64,000 bases of DNA from Hanleya hanleyi (GCA_036873755.1 JAVTVY010039339.1:1-64000), one strand, 5' to 3'. Positions 1 to 9,130 are shown, numbered from the stretch's first letter. Numbers and translations: made by a program. The notes: generated by a model not told the origin, from the letters alone.

Positions 1-40
1 GAAATATACCGGTCCGTAGTCGAAGGTGGTCGGGGGTGGC

Positions 41-558
41 TTACTTCAGGTCGAAGAGCATATACCCGTGCTGAGGGGTTGTCGCATCTTTAAAGGCTTC
101 CAATGCAAACGGTGTGCGGCCGGGATATATCTGTCTCGCCAGGTGCAGCAGTTGAGTGGTATCTCTCGGGTTTTTGAAGACCACCATGTAGTGGTCATTT
201 AAGCTGATGTTCCGATGTTCTTTGTTTTTACTGAACAGATTCTGCACAATGTAGATGATGCTGAGCCGTCGATGATGGCTGCCTTTGGTAAAGAGTCGGG
301 TCACCCGCGCATCCGTCTCCGCCATGAGATCATCCAGAACCACCAAGGTGTCGGGTTCCAAATCCGCCAGGTTAGGTAGGCCTTCCACAAACGTGATGTG
401 GGGCATTGCTGCATACGCTTCCTGCCATTCTCCGTAACACCACACGACTCTGGCAATGGGTGGAGTGATCATGCTGTCGGCGTGTTGAAGTGCGTTTTGC
501 CGGAGCCCGTCGGTCCTGCGATGACGCAGGTGAAGGGATGCTGCCACCGAGGGTCCAT
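41..558 (-). pseudogene. Polinton packaging ATPase (FtsK/HerA-like), frame-broken
   Basis: The likely product is the DNA-packaging ATPase of Polinton/adintovirus elements. A start at 558 opens a frame that carries a Walker A motif (GPTGSGKT) and then stops at about 469. The rest of the protein continues in another frame to a TAA at 41-43. That second part has a Walker B-like strand (TLVVLDDL) followed by a helical stretch and a conserved-looking C-terminus (GYMLFDLK). The break falls around positions 480-500, just after Walker A, so the two catalytic halves cannot be read together without a frameshift. The total of about 170 codons is short for the family. The 5' end overlaps the ORF of the upstream Thr-rich membrane protein. 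Programmed frameshifting is possible, but simple decay (an indel) is more likely. Confidence 0.75.
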
Positions 559-1037
559 GGCTGGAGGTGTATCCGCTGTCGTGGTAACCCGCTCTTGTAA
601 ATTTGGTACGAGTGAACTGGAGTGGTGGTGGATACAACGTCGGTTGTCGTTGTCTGTTCACGTTCAGGGATGATGATGGTGGTGATGGGTACAACGTGGG
701 TCGTCGTTGTCGGTTCACTGTGAGGGATGAAATCCGGTGGGTCTTCAGACGTAGTGGGTGTACTTGGTGTAGGTGTAGAGCTTACACTCGACGTGGCTTG
801 TACACGGGATGTGGTGGTGGTGGTGACTGGGCTCGATACGACTGATGCTCTCTGTAGACCGGTTTCACTGATGGCTGGTGTTCTCAGTTGGTTAAGTAAC
901 GTGCTGACATAGGCTACGTCGTAAAACACACCTCCGTACAACACACTCAGCAGGGTTAGCACTATCACCCCAAAGCCTACTTGCACTTTGCGCGTTTTGG
1001 AAGACGCTGTGTTCAGAGACGGTTGCACCGTGTTCAT
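372..1037 (-). CDS. Thr-rich single-pass membrane protein of the Polinton
   Basis: I do not recognise a named family. From the ATG at 1037 the protein has a short basic N-terminus. A hydrophobic segment follows at about residues 19-40 (VQVGFGVIVLTLLSVLYGGV), then a Thr/Ser/Pro-rich region at about residues 65-140 that looks like a glycosylated stalk. The last 75 residues overlap the ATPase in another frame and may not be conserved. The ATG lies 47 nt downstream of a TATA box, and that box overlaps the integrase stop codon. The position between integrase and ATPase and the architecture suggest a virion or membrane component, but this is inference. Confidence 0.55.
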   Translation of the reverse strand: MNTVQPSLNTASSKTRKVQVGFGVIVLTLLSVLYGGVFYDVAYVSTLLNQLRTPAISETGLQRASVVSSPVTTTTTSRVQATSSVSSTPTPSTPTTSEDPPDFIPHSEPTTTTHVVPITTIIIPEREQTTTTDVVSTTTPVHSYQIYKSGLPRQRIHLQPWTLGGSIPSPASSQDRRAPAKRTSTRRQHDHSTHCQSRVVLRRMAGSVCSNAPHHVCGRPT

Positions 1038-1076
1038 CGTTGGACGTGGAATGAAGGATGACGGCAGTGGTGTCTG

Positions 1077-1084
1077 GCTTTATA
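1077..1084 (-). promoter_or_regulatory. TATA box overlapping the integrase stop codon
   Basis: On the minus strand the sequence reads TATAAAGC, 47 nt upstream of the ATG at 1037. The TAA stop of the integrase ORF (CGG CTA TAA) lies inside the box, so one gene's stop is the next gene's core promoter. Confidence 0.55.
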
Positions 1085-2151
1085 GCCGTTTCACCTGGTT
1101 GGCAGCGACCCAGGAATTGAAGGAACTGGGCCAGCCTTGCCATTTCACGAAATGAAACAGTTTGCCACGTCGACGTTCCGTTTTCAAAATCTGCTCCACC
1201 GTGTAGTAGTCTTGCTGTGATTTTACGACAGGCTGTAATTCCGGCTCGTAAAACGTGCCTAGCAACGGTTCCCCTTGAAGATCTTCCAGTTCATAGACTC
1301 GCCGCTGTCGGGGTAGGCGCCGTTTAATCAGGAAGTGCTCATCGCTCCAGTTGGGCAAGTAACTTTTCTCGAACTTGCCCTTGACTTTACTGATCCGTAC
1401 AGGGTCCCCGACCTTGAACACCGCCTTCGGTGCTCGTTGCGATGGGCTGGGGTACAAGACACGCCGGACTTGGGCTTCATTGCGTTGGGTCACGGTAATG
1501 GGGGCTCTCTGTATGCTTCGATGATAGGCTCGATTGTAACCCCTCACCAGTTTCGGTAGAACATCGATGTACCGCCTTGTATTCTTATAGGTGAAATATT
1601 TATACATGCGGCCTTTAAATGTCCTGTTGAACCTTTCCACCACGGACGCCTTGGACTCGTTGTACGTATGGAAGAAGAAGACCTTCTGTTTCTTGAGAAA
1701 GGCTTGGAACGGTCTGTTGAGGAATTCCGTGCCTTCGTCGGTTTGCAAATACAAAGGTTTGCGCCCGGTCTTGAAGATGTCTTTGAACGCCGCTATGAGA
1801 TTCGCCCCCGTTTTCGTCCGGATGGGTACCACCCACGCATACTTCGATAGAATATCGATGCACGTCAAGATATACCGATTCCCATCATTGTGTTTGGCAA
1901 AGGCGCTCATATCGACCAAATCCGCTTGCCACTGGGCATCTATTCCTCCCACGATGACCCGGTTCCGTAGAAAATGGCGACGGACAGCTCGATGTAAGGT
2001 ATAGGTGTCTTGTTTTCTTAACCAATCTCGGACTTGAGCACGTTGTATCCCCTGGGGTTTGGCCGCTCGATAGAGAGCCGACAGTGCACTATAGGCCGCC
2101 GGACTGTCGGGACTAGTATAAGTTATCCAACACCTTCTCCCAGCGCTTCAT
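1080..2151 (-). pseudogene. Polinton integrase with C-terminal chromodomain (frame broken near the N-terminus)
   Basis: This is a retroviral-type DDE integrase. The main open frame carries the family signature 'GIDAQWQADLVDM' with the first catalytic Asp, then 'LQTDEGTEF' with the second Asp. About 33 residues later comes the Glu in 'ASVVERFNRTFK'. An SH3-like DNA-binding region ('FKVGDPVRISKVKGKF') follows. The C-terminus is a chromodomain ('YTVEQIL...FHFVKWQGW...NSW'), which in this family is thought to target insertion to marked chromatin. An ATG at 2151 lies 44 nt downstream of a TATA box. It opens a frame that hits a TAG after 12 codons (around 2114), while the family-like N-terminal helices continue in another frame. 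One nucleotide too many near 2112-2116 would explain this. An undamaged downstream start cannot be excluded. Confidence 0.85.
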
Positions 2152-2187
2152 GGTGACACAATGATGATGGACCCGGAGAGTATGGTT

Positions 2188-2195
2188 TATTTATA
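2188..2195 (-). promoter_or_regulatory. TATA box of the integrase gene
   Basis: The minus strand reads TATAAATA, 44 nt upstream of the ATG at 2151. The spacing matches that of the other genes of this element. Confidence 0.55.
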
Positions 2196-2203
2196 ACAAG
2201 TTT

Positions 2204-2707
2204 CTACCACCGTTGTGTTGGTTGACTCAGTTCAGCCGGATAGTCTATAGCCTCGTCGTCGTCGGGTTCATGACTAGACAGTTGTTCATGGGGTTCAGCC
2301 AGCGCGTCCTCCATAGCACGAGCCCACGCCAACTGGTCTGATGATCGCTCGTCCGGTGTAAACAGCTGGTCCACAATAGGCACCACTTTCTCCAAGGCTG
2401 ACCACAGATTAGGGTCTAGGGTGAAGCCTCGCGTAGGGTCTTGGTAACGTCCCACACGGGCGAAGAAGGGTCCACGGTGTACGTAGTTGGCATTGTCTAT
2501 GTGGATGAGGTTTCCGTCGAGCTCACCGCTCAACACCCGTTTGAATTTGGTCCAGCCGTCACGAGGTAGTGTCACCGTATTCGATACGGTCTCAGCGGGC
2601 GACCAGCAAATATCTCCACGGTCTTCCACGAGGGTGACTTTATCTTCATAGACGTGTAACCCCACCTGGGGTGTAAGGGGCAGGATGGCTCGTAGGTCGG
2701 ATGACAT
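2204..2707 (-). CDS. PC4-like protein B of the Polinton
   Basis: This ORF is a paralogue of the one at 3226-3627. Both share W-T-x-(F/L)-KRVL, then a (E/D)LDG-x-x-IH strand, R-G-P-(F/Y)-FAR and a closing GFTLDP-x-LW-x-ALEKV-x-P-x-VD. The last part resembles the end of the transcription coactivator PC4 (SUB1) single-strand-binding fold, where a Gly-(I/F)-(S/T)-L strand leads into a Trp-containing helix. A similar half-motif in the first part ('VTLPRDGWTKFKRVL') suggests two tandem PC4-like units. The C-terminus is acidic (EPDDDEAID). I chose the ATG at 2707 because the TATA box is 52 nt upstream; the ORF extends further only through a non-ATG codon. A role in ssDNA binding during replication or transcription is inference. 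Confidence 0.6.
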   Translation of the reverse strand: MSSDLRAILPLTPQVGLHVYEDKVTLVEDRGDICWSPAETVSNTVTLPRDGWTKFKRVLSGELDGNLIHIDNANYVHRGPFFARVGRYQDPTRGFTLDPNLWSALEKVVPIVDQLFTPDERSSDQLAWARAMEDALAEPHEQLSSHEPDDDEAIDYPAELSQPTQRW

Positions 2708-2758
2708 GCTTGCTCCAAATGTCGAACGGTGAATGACACACACTCTGTCTGACCCTGG

Positions 2759-2766
2759 TATTTATA
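2759..2766 (-). promoter_or_regulatory. TATA box of PC4-like gene B
   Basis: The minus strand reads TATAAATA, 52 nt upstream of the ATG at 2707. It lies just before the end of the preceding gene, so its transcription start would fall in a very short intergenic gap. Confidence 0.55.
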
Positions 2767-2769
2767 GTG

Positions 2770-3096
2770 TCAATACCACAGCGCCAGGGTCAATAGGGCA
2801 CAGACTAGTATGAGGCCAACCAGCCGGCGCTGGTTCCGGCGTGAGCGCTCGTGGTCCATAGCCCGAGCATCAAGGATGGCTGTCATAGTCCAGTAGTGGT
2901 GAGTGATGGCACGCCTGTCCATCGAGTGCACTCTGTGGAGGACCGCTTCTGTGAACTCGTTCAGGATCTGGCGTCGTCCCTCGTTGTCGTCGCCATCTGC
3001 AAACATGGACCGGACCACTGCTCGGTAACCCGTGAATGAATTCACCACGGTGGCATGCTGTAAAATGCGAGTCGCATGGGGCTGGATCTCCGCCAT
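2770..3096 (-). CDS. Small tail-anchored membrane protein of the Polinton
   Basis: I do not recognise the family. The 108-residue product is mostly hydrophilic and helical. It ends in a basic stretch (RSRRNQRR) followed directly by one hydrophobic segment (LVGLILVCALLTLALWY) that reaches the C-terminus. This is the layout of a tail-anchored protein inserted in the ER or mitochondrial outer membrane. The ATG at 3096 has a TATA box 47 nt upstream. It lies between the two PC4-like paralogues. Viral apoptosis regulators often have such a tail, but I see no BH-type motif, so no function is assigned. Confidence 0.6.
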   Translation of the reverse strand: MAEIQPHATRILQHATVVNSFTGYRAVVRSMFADGDDNEGRRQILNEFTEAVLHRVHSMDRRAITHHYWTMTAILDARAMDHERSRRNQRRLVGLILVCALLTLALWY

Positions 3097-3142
3097 GGCT
3101 CTGCAACCGTAGAAATGAAGGTGTAGGATCCAGAGGGATGTG

Positions 3143-3149
3143 TTTTATA
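3143..3149 (-). promoter_or_regulatory. TATA box of the tail-anchored protein gene
   Basis: The minus strand reads TATAAAA, 47 nt upstream of the ATG at 3096. Confidence 0.55.
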
Positions 3150-3225
3150 GACCAGGTCACACATGCGCGCCTAGCTATACGGGTGTAGTCCGTGATACGC
3201 AGTATTCTGATGGGTTATGTGGCTA

Positions 3226-3627
3226 CTATAGAGATAGTACTTCATCGACCATGGGGATTACTTTTTCCAAGGCTGTCCATAGATCAGGGTCCAGAGTAAA
3301 ACCACCTTGCTTGAGACAGAGGAGTCGAGCAAAATAGGGACCGCGGAAAATGTAGACGTCGTCACACAGGTGAATGCTATCACCGTCGAGGTCACCCAAT
3401 AACACCCGTTTCAAGGTAGTCCAGCCTTCCGGGGATAAAGAGACACGCGCTGGTTCAGACGTACACCAACACCTACTGTCGTCATCGATGAGCTCCACAC
3501 GTTTGGGATACAACAATAGGGTGCAGTCCGGTGTAAGAGTGCGGGTCTCCCTCACACGCTCGTCTTCAGGCAAGACTTCAACCGGAGGTACTGCTGGGTC
3601 CCAGGGAAAATCTTCTCCACGTCTCAT
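3226..3627 (-). CDS. PC4-like protein A of the Polinton
   Basis: The 133-residue product is a paralogue of the protein at 2204-2707. Shared blocks are 'WTTLKRVLLGDLDG', 'IFRGPYFAR' and 'GGFTLDPDLWTALEKVIPMVDEVL' (read in parts). Both halves contain a strand-to-helix unit (VSLSPEGWTTL and FTLDPDLWTAL) like the C-terminal part of the PC4/SUB1 fold. It lacks the acidic tail of its paralogue. The only TATA-like sequence upstream is 200 nt away, and the gap is filled by an expanded CAGG-type repeat. The two genes probably arose by duplication, with the tail-anchored gene between them. A role in ssDNA binding is inferred from the fold resemblance only. Confidence 0.6.
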   Translation of the reverse strand: MRRGEDFPWDPAVPPVEVLPEDERVRETRTLTPDCTLLLYPKRVELIDDDSRCWCTSEPARVSLSPEGWTTLKRVLLGDLDGDSIHLCDDVYIFRGPYFARLLCLKQGGFTLDPDLWTALEKVIPMVDEVLSL

Positions 3628-3654
3628 GCTTTCGTCTAATACAAGCGGGTAGGC

Positions 3655-3766
3655 AAGCAGGCTGGCAGGCTAGAGGTGAGGCAGGCAGGCTAGAGGCAGG
3701 CAGGCAGGCAGTCAGGCTGGACAGGCAGGCAGGCAGGCAGGCTGGTCAGGTCAGGTCAGTCAGTCA
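3655..3766. repeat. CAGG-type tetranucleotide repeat
   Basis: Irregular GGCAGGCAGGC and GTCAGGTCAG runs occupy the leader between the likely TATA box at 3820-3827 and the ATG at 3627. This lengthens the spacing to 200 nt, against 44-52 nt in the four other genes. Confidence 0.8.
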
Positions 3767-3819
3767 GAGTGCTCCGCAGGGTAGTGCAATGAATACACCC
3801 CACCGCTAAAAATCGCCTC

Positions 3820-3827
3820 CTTTTATA
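3820..3827 (-). promoter_or_regulatory. Probable TATA box of PC4-like gene A
   Basis: The minus strand reads TATAAAAG. It is the only TATA match upstream of the ATG at 3627. The large distance makes it less certain than the others. Confidence 0.4.
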
Positions 3828-3840
3828 CGTTTTTCTACAG

Positions 3841-4210
3841 TCCGCCATTTTGACCACACACACACGCACCCCGCCATTTTGACCACACACACACACACGC
3901 CGCCATTTTGACCACACACACACACACGCCGCCATTTTGACCACACACACACACACACGCCGCCATTTTGACCACACACACACACGCCGCCATTTTGACC
4001 ACACACACACACACGCCGCCATTTTGACCACACACACACACGCCGCCATTTTGACCACACACACACACACGCCGCCATTTTGACCACACACACACACACG
4101 CCGCCATTTTGACCACACACACACACACGCCGTCATTTTGACCACACACACACACACGCCGCCATTTTGACCACACACACACACGCCGCCATTTTGACCA
4201 CACACACATA
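3841..4210. repeat. Minisatellite of YY1-like motif plus CA tract (13 units)
   Basis: Thirteen units of 26-31 bp each contain CGCCATTTTGACC (one with GTCATTTT) followed by a CA dinucleotide run of variable length. The reverse strand of most units reads AAAATGGCGGC, the YY1-type consensus. The same unit returns three times at 5,705-5,790. Confidence 0.95.
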
Positions 4211-4213
4211 CAT

Positions 4214-5689
4214 GTGAAAGGTGTCAACCGGGGACGCCTGCCCCAACCCCCCTAAATGGGGACTTTGTTAATAAGGTACCAAGAGAGAAATGAACCTCAG
4301 ATTCCAATAAAGGCAATCATAGAGACGCCCACTGGACCAATACGCGCGAGTGTTCCTTTCACGGCGAGCGTAGGAACTTAGCTGTTTTCTAAGCAAGCTC
4401 GGCAGGGATGGCATTTAGGTGTATGGCATTTAGGTGTCTGGCATTTAGGTGTCTAGGATTAAAGACCCTAAAACGAGGGAATATTCGATGCCGCCGTTTA
4501 CGTGGAATGTTCCCAGATGAAGTACGAATGGACTGTCCAAAGAAGGTAGGAATTTCTTTACTAATTTACGAACAATACCCAGTCGACTAAAATCGCGCGC
4601 CACAATACGTAATTGAACGGGCATCTCTGCAACTGCATCTCGTTGTTGTTTCACGCGATTTGTGGATACTAGGCTGAAGTTTCTGGTACAGGTCATCAAT
4701 TTTGATTGAGGAAATATATATATGTGTTTGGAATTGACAGTAAGAATGCATTCGCATTGTTGCAGGCAGGATACAATTTCCGCCCCCAATTAGCATGCTG
4801 TTTGAAGTATGTTGATGTACACGAAGAAATAAGTATTGAGCGACATATATTCAGTGCCCAGATAGAGCGGACTCATACAGAAAACCATAGACTTTCAATA
4901 GTTTATCTTTTAGCAATTGTTTGGATAACGGCACATAACGATGAAAGTTCACACTCGATCTAAGGCTCTCGCAATCTTGACAAATTAAACTTTCCGGAAA
5001 ATGTGTAGTATATGCCACATCACGATACAGCGAAATAATACCTTTGGGGGACGTCATGGAAAGACCGTGACATTGTACCCACAATGTCTAGTTGTCGTTG
5101 TTGTTTTCCGTCTACCACTTTATCGAATGACAACGTTAAAGTATCAACAACTGAGTAATAAACTATTCCTCAAGGAAGATTATTGTTGTTGTTGTCTTCT
5201 GGCATTTTCTTCTGATTTGCAGGAACATGGGGACAAACAAAATACCTGACTAGGTACGGTACGCCTATTGTTTCGTTTTCGGTTTATGTCCATCAAACAA
5301 GTGTTTCAAAGTAAATCAGAAAATTCAACTTACGTTCCGTACAATATTGCCCGCAGTCGAATCGTGTATTGTTCTTTCTTCAGTCTCGTTTTATCTCTCT
5401 TCGTTCGTTGTCACGTGACTAACTAATTCATGCGCAAACGGGGACCTGTGTGTATTGAGCAGATTTTTTCTCCACGGAGCGGGAAACACACGCATACACC
5501 TCGCGCTTGAATTTTGCTGCCTAAATGTGGACGTATACCGTATTTACCTCATTTCACTAGAGAGTTCCAAAAACAGGCTTGGCTGCACGTTTCAAGCCTT
5601 AAGTCAAACGGGGACGTCCCCGTTTGGAGGGGCTCTCCCCATTTGAAAGGTGTGTATTCATGTCAATGTCCCCATTTGACACCTTTCAC
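4214..5689. mobile_element. 1.48-kb element with inverted ends inside the YY1/CA minisatellite
   Basis: The segment begins GTGAAAGGTGTCAA and ends with its exact reverse complement. It is bordered on both sides by the same YY1/CA minisatellite, so it looks like an insertion that split one array. CGGGGAC-type palindromes lie near both ends. On the minus strand there are two protein-like stretches, 4445-4789 and 4851-5084. The latter ends 'VPLSKQLLKDKLLKVYGFLYES'-like (read in parts), faintly like a SOCS box. I do not recognise either. No transposase motif is visible. Confidence 0.5.
4408..4458. repeat. Short tandem repeat GGCATTTAGGTGT
   Basis: Three units of about 17 bp containing GGCATTTAGGTGT lie head to tail. 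Confidence 0.7.
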
Positions 5690-5699
5690 AAACGCACAC

Positions 5700-5790
5700 A
5701 CACACGCCGCCATTTTGACCACACACACACACACGCCGCCATTTTGACCACACACACACACACGCCGCCATTTTGACCACACACACACTT
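5700..5790. repeat. Second block of YY1/CA minisatellite (3 units)
   Basis: Three CGCCGCCATTTTGACC + CA units are identical in type and orientation to those at 3841-4210. Confidence 0.9.
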
Positions 5791-6299
5791 GACCTCAGTG
5801 ACCACTGTTCACATGCATTGATCACGTGATCAAGTTCCTCCACGTTTCCGCCACAAATCTGCGCAGAAACACCTGCGCACTCGTCAAAATGTGACCTGTG
5901 CCGTGTTCTATATACTACTTTCCTTTATGGCCATAAAATTTTACAAAACACGAGTAGGTCGACCCCCTGTTTTTTCGCCATTTTAAATTGTCCTTTGGAC
6001 GGGAAACACTTTAACATACATAAACAGAAAATCATTTCATATGTTTTCGCTGGGTTGCGGGTAGAATTTGACACATTTTCATATATTTTATGGAGTTTTT
6101 CAGAAAAGTTGCACGTCTTTCCTTTTCAATTTCAATAGCTCACAAGTCTCCTGAAATAAGGGCACGAGTGTGCCCATTTAGAAAATATATACTTTTACAA
6201 GGTTTTTGTTAAAGATTTTACATCTATTTATGGCCGAAGATCCGAACCCATGCCTGTTTTTAGCCGCACATCATTTAGGTGTGGAATGCACCTAGGTTT

Positions 6300-6460
6300 C
6301 CCATATGGGAAATTCTATTTCCGATATCGGAAATTGAATTCCCGATATGGGAAATTCTATTTCCGATATCGAAAATTGTCACTGAGTTCTATTTCTGATA
6401 TCGGGAATTGCAATTTTCGATATCGGGAATTGCAATTTCCGATAATTGTTCGATATCTTG
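6300..6460. repeat. Tandem GATATC-centred palindromes
   Basis: At least six near-palindromes of the form TTCCCGATATSGGAAATT follow each other at about 20-40 bp. One of them (6317-6334) is a perfect 18-bp palindrome. Confidence 0.75.
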
Positions 6461-9120
6461 CATTGTCTCCAGTTAATATCATTCATTCAAATTTATCTAT
6501 GAAGTTTGATGAAGAAGACAGTGTTTCTGTATCCGAAGTATTTTCTTGTGGTATAGGGCTACATGGTAGCTCCTCTTCATTTGAGGTAGGTGTACCTCGT
6601 AGTAAGACCGAGATTTGCCCGTTCAGAGACAACTTTTGCTGTTTTTCCAGGCATGTGGGTTGCTATAGTTTTGTTAATATAGCGCTCACCCCAAAGAGTA
6701 TAATTAAGGCTACGAAGGGTAGTAATGTCGTTCCTTGACCAAAGCTGGTCAACATGCGCTTCTGTGGTTCTGGTTTGAGTCTGATCCAGTATTATTATGG
6801 ATGGATCTTCGGACGGGGGTTTGGCATATTTATCTCGACCTAAAATTCTGCGTTTGTCAGAAATCTGCTTTGCAATTTTACTAGTTTAAAGTTTCTGCAA
6901 TTCGCTTGTTTATATGACGATTATCAGCATAAATATTCTGCAACTGTACAAGTTGTCTGACTTCATCAGTAGACCATACTGGCTATTTATTTTGTCCACT
7001 CCTGGCGGCTTGTCTGGACATTCACTTGGTTTCAGCGGCTTTTGCGCGTTGTTGGATGCGTTCGGTATTTCTGATTTGTGGATGGCGATGCCTTTTGTGT
7101 TCAGAAAGGCCTTTGATAGTATTTAAGCCATCTCCACATTGATCACAAATTAATCTCCCTGTTCGATATCTTTATGCCTTTGCATTTACCATGGGCACTT
7201 TGTCCGGTCTTTTACTATTTTGGAATTTTAGAATTCCATAGTCCTGTTTTTAAATCTGTGCTTCCAGTTTCCTGGGATTTTCGAATGCTTCCTTACAAGC
7301 TGTACAAATTTGAGGGGGCATGAAAGGTAGCTTAACAATACATTTATCTGGTTCACTGAGATTCAGAAATCCCGAACAGTAACAATTGTTGCCATAAAAT
7401 TTATGAACTTTCCCTAACTGTGCGTAAAATAACCATTGAGCATGCCTATGAAAACATTATTTCTATTCTACTGCACTATTCAAATTGATTATCAACAAAG
7501 ATTATAATGAAAGGTTGAAAAAATATGGTAAACTTTGACAACCTTTCTCCCCTTTGTTGAAAATAACTCATCCACTGATATTAGCAGGAGGCTCCCACCC
7601 AGTTGGCATCTGTGCCAATATAAGTGGAACAGTTTGTGGTCTCTCAAACGGGGAGTGATTCTGCCGGGCTATGTAGAAGATACGTGGATATAGGTCTATT
7701 TGTGTTGGTTTGCCAATCAATCTCACGATGGAAAGAACAAATAAACTCGAGAAAGAAATTCTATCTTGTAATTTATTTCTATGTCTGTATGACTGTGGCT
7801 TGTATGAAAACAGACATCCCTTTCCTCATCCAACTTGTGAAATAGAATCTCCCAATGAACACCTTCACTTGACACATTTCACACAACTGTACTAAAACAC
7901 TCAATAAATGCACAGTTAGCAAGTTGTTATAGACACAAGTGTTTTAGAATTGTTAATAATTGTCAGCCATATTTGGTCACATGGGACTAAACAAACTCCC
8001 ATCAAACTGACTAAAGGCATCCGTTCTCACAAATACTTCAGTGATACCATGTTTCATCTAGCTTAGAATTCTGCTGAGGTCTTTTGCGAAAAGGGGGCTG
8101 CCCTGCTGTGTATCATCAACTATTGTGATGTACTAGACTCTGCTGCTGTGAAGCTCAAGGCCATCATTAAAAATATGTTGGATGGGGGTAACCCTACTTA
8201 CCCACCAATATACCCTCTGCCCAAAACATTTTATTGGCCTATCTGCCATAATTTTTTTTTCAAATTTCATCCTAAAATCATACTTCCTGTAAATTTGAGT
8301 GATCTGTAAAAAACAAAATTCCTACTACCTACTCAAATTTCTGAGATATGGCCGGGTTATGCCCAACAAACATATTTCAAGGGTGACCCAACCCATAGAC
8401 GCGTTTGTAGTACGTACCACCTTTACAAATAGTCATGTGATCGAATATGGCTGACATCCTATTCTGTTTGGTCAAATTTCATACACCCTGCTCCCCTCTG
8501 ATGTTTCTGACTCTCAGTTATCCCTCGTCATTTCTCAAGTGTCTCCTGACTCACAATTTTCCACCACTGGATCTTGTTGATATGTCATACATATGGCTAT
8601 TGTGTTGTCTGAGAGCAGATAACTAAATACAATTTTCCCCGATCTCTTACATATCTGACCTACATATGATTGTTCTCGGACATTCAAGAGTGATACGATA
8701 CTTCTAAACAGTACACTCAGTTTAGTATATAGCCAGTAAATAAAAGATGAAATAAAGACAATTGGATGTTTGAATCAATGATTTATTGATTCTAGTTTCA
8801 ACATATCTTCCCAAGCTGCTCCCAAAATAGATATTCATGATATCCATCACGTTTAAATTGAATATTTTATAAGAAAGTCACTAAAATAAACATCACCATA
8901 TATACATCTTCAACAAAATATACAGCTTTTTGTCATTATTTACAAATATATAGGCTAACTGGTTCTCCAGTTTTATAGTGAATCTAACATAGCACATATG
9001 GCATTTCCTGTATAAAATGTCCATTTTCACTTCTGATTCAGTTCAGCATTTTCACATATATTTCAATCTACACAAATCTACATGGTTTATTTTTTACACA
9101 GCATGAACTTGTACTTTTAA
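6461..9120. other. No gene recognised
   Basis: AT-rich sequence with only short ORFs that show no family motif and no plausible splice pattern. I see nothing else to annotate here. Confidence 0.5.
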
Positions 9121-9130
9121 ATTGTTCATT

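Larger units (their letters stand above)
1..3827 (-). mobile_element. Maverick/Polinton (adintovirus-like) element, integrase-side part
   Basis: A run of six minus-strand genes is packed within 3.8 kb with no introns. It includes the two hallmark genes of Polintons, a retroviral-type integrase with a chromodomain and an FtsK/HerA-type packaging ATPase. The window start cuts the element, so the protease, capsid and DNA polymerase genes expected in this family are not visible. The right limit is uncertain. The last promoter-like sequence is at about 3,827 and is followed at once by a CA-rich minisatellite, which may belong to the terminal inverted repeat. Codon use and GC are clearly different from the AT-rich flank. 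Single frame breaks in the integrase and ATPase suggest an inactive copy. Confidence 0.85.

Noticed and set aside
3841..4210. CRISPR array
   Set aside because: Regular spacing comes from a eukaryotic minisatellite whose spacers are only CA runs of variable length; no unique spacers exist.
3756..4227. Long Cys/Val-rich ORFs (VCVCVVKMAAC repeats) on the minus strand
   Set aside because: They are translations of the YY1/CA minisatellite in all three frames, with no start context or conserved domain.
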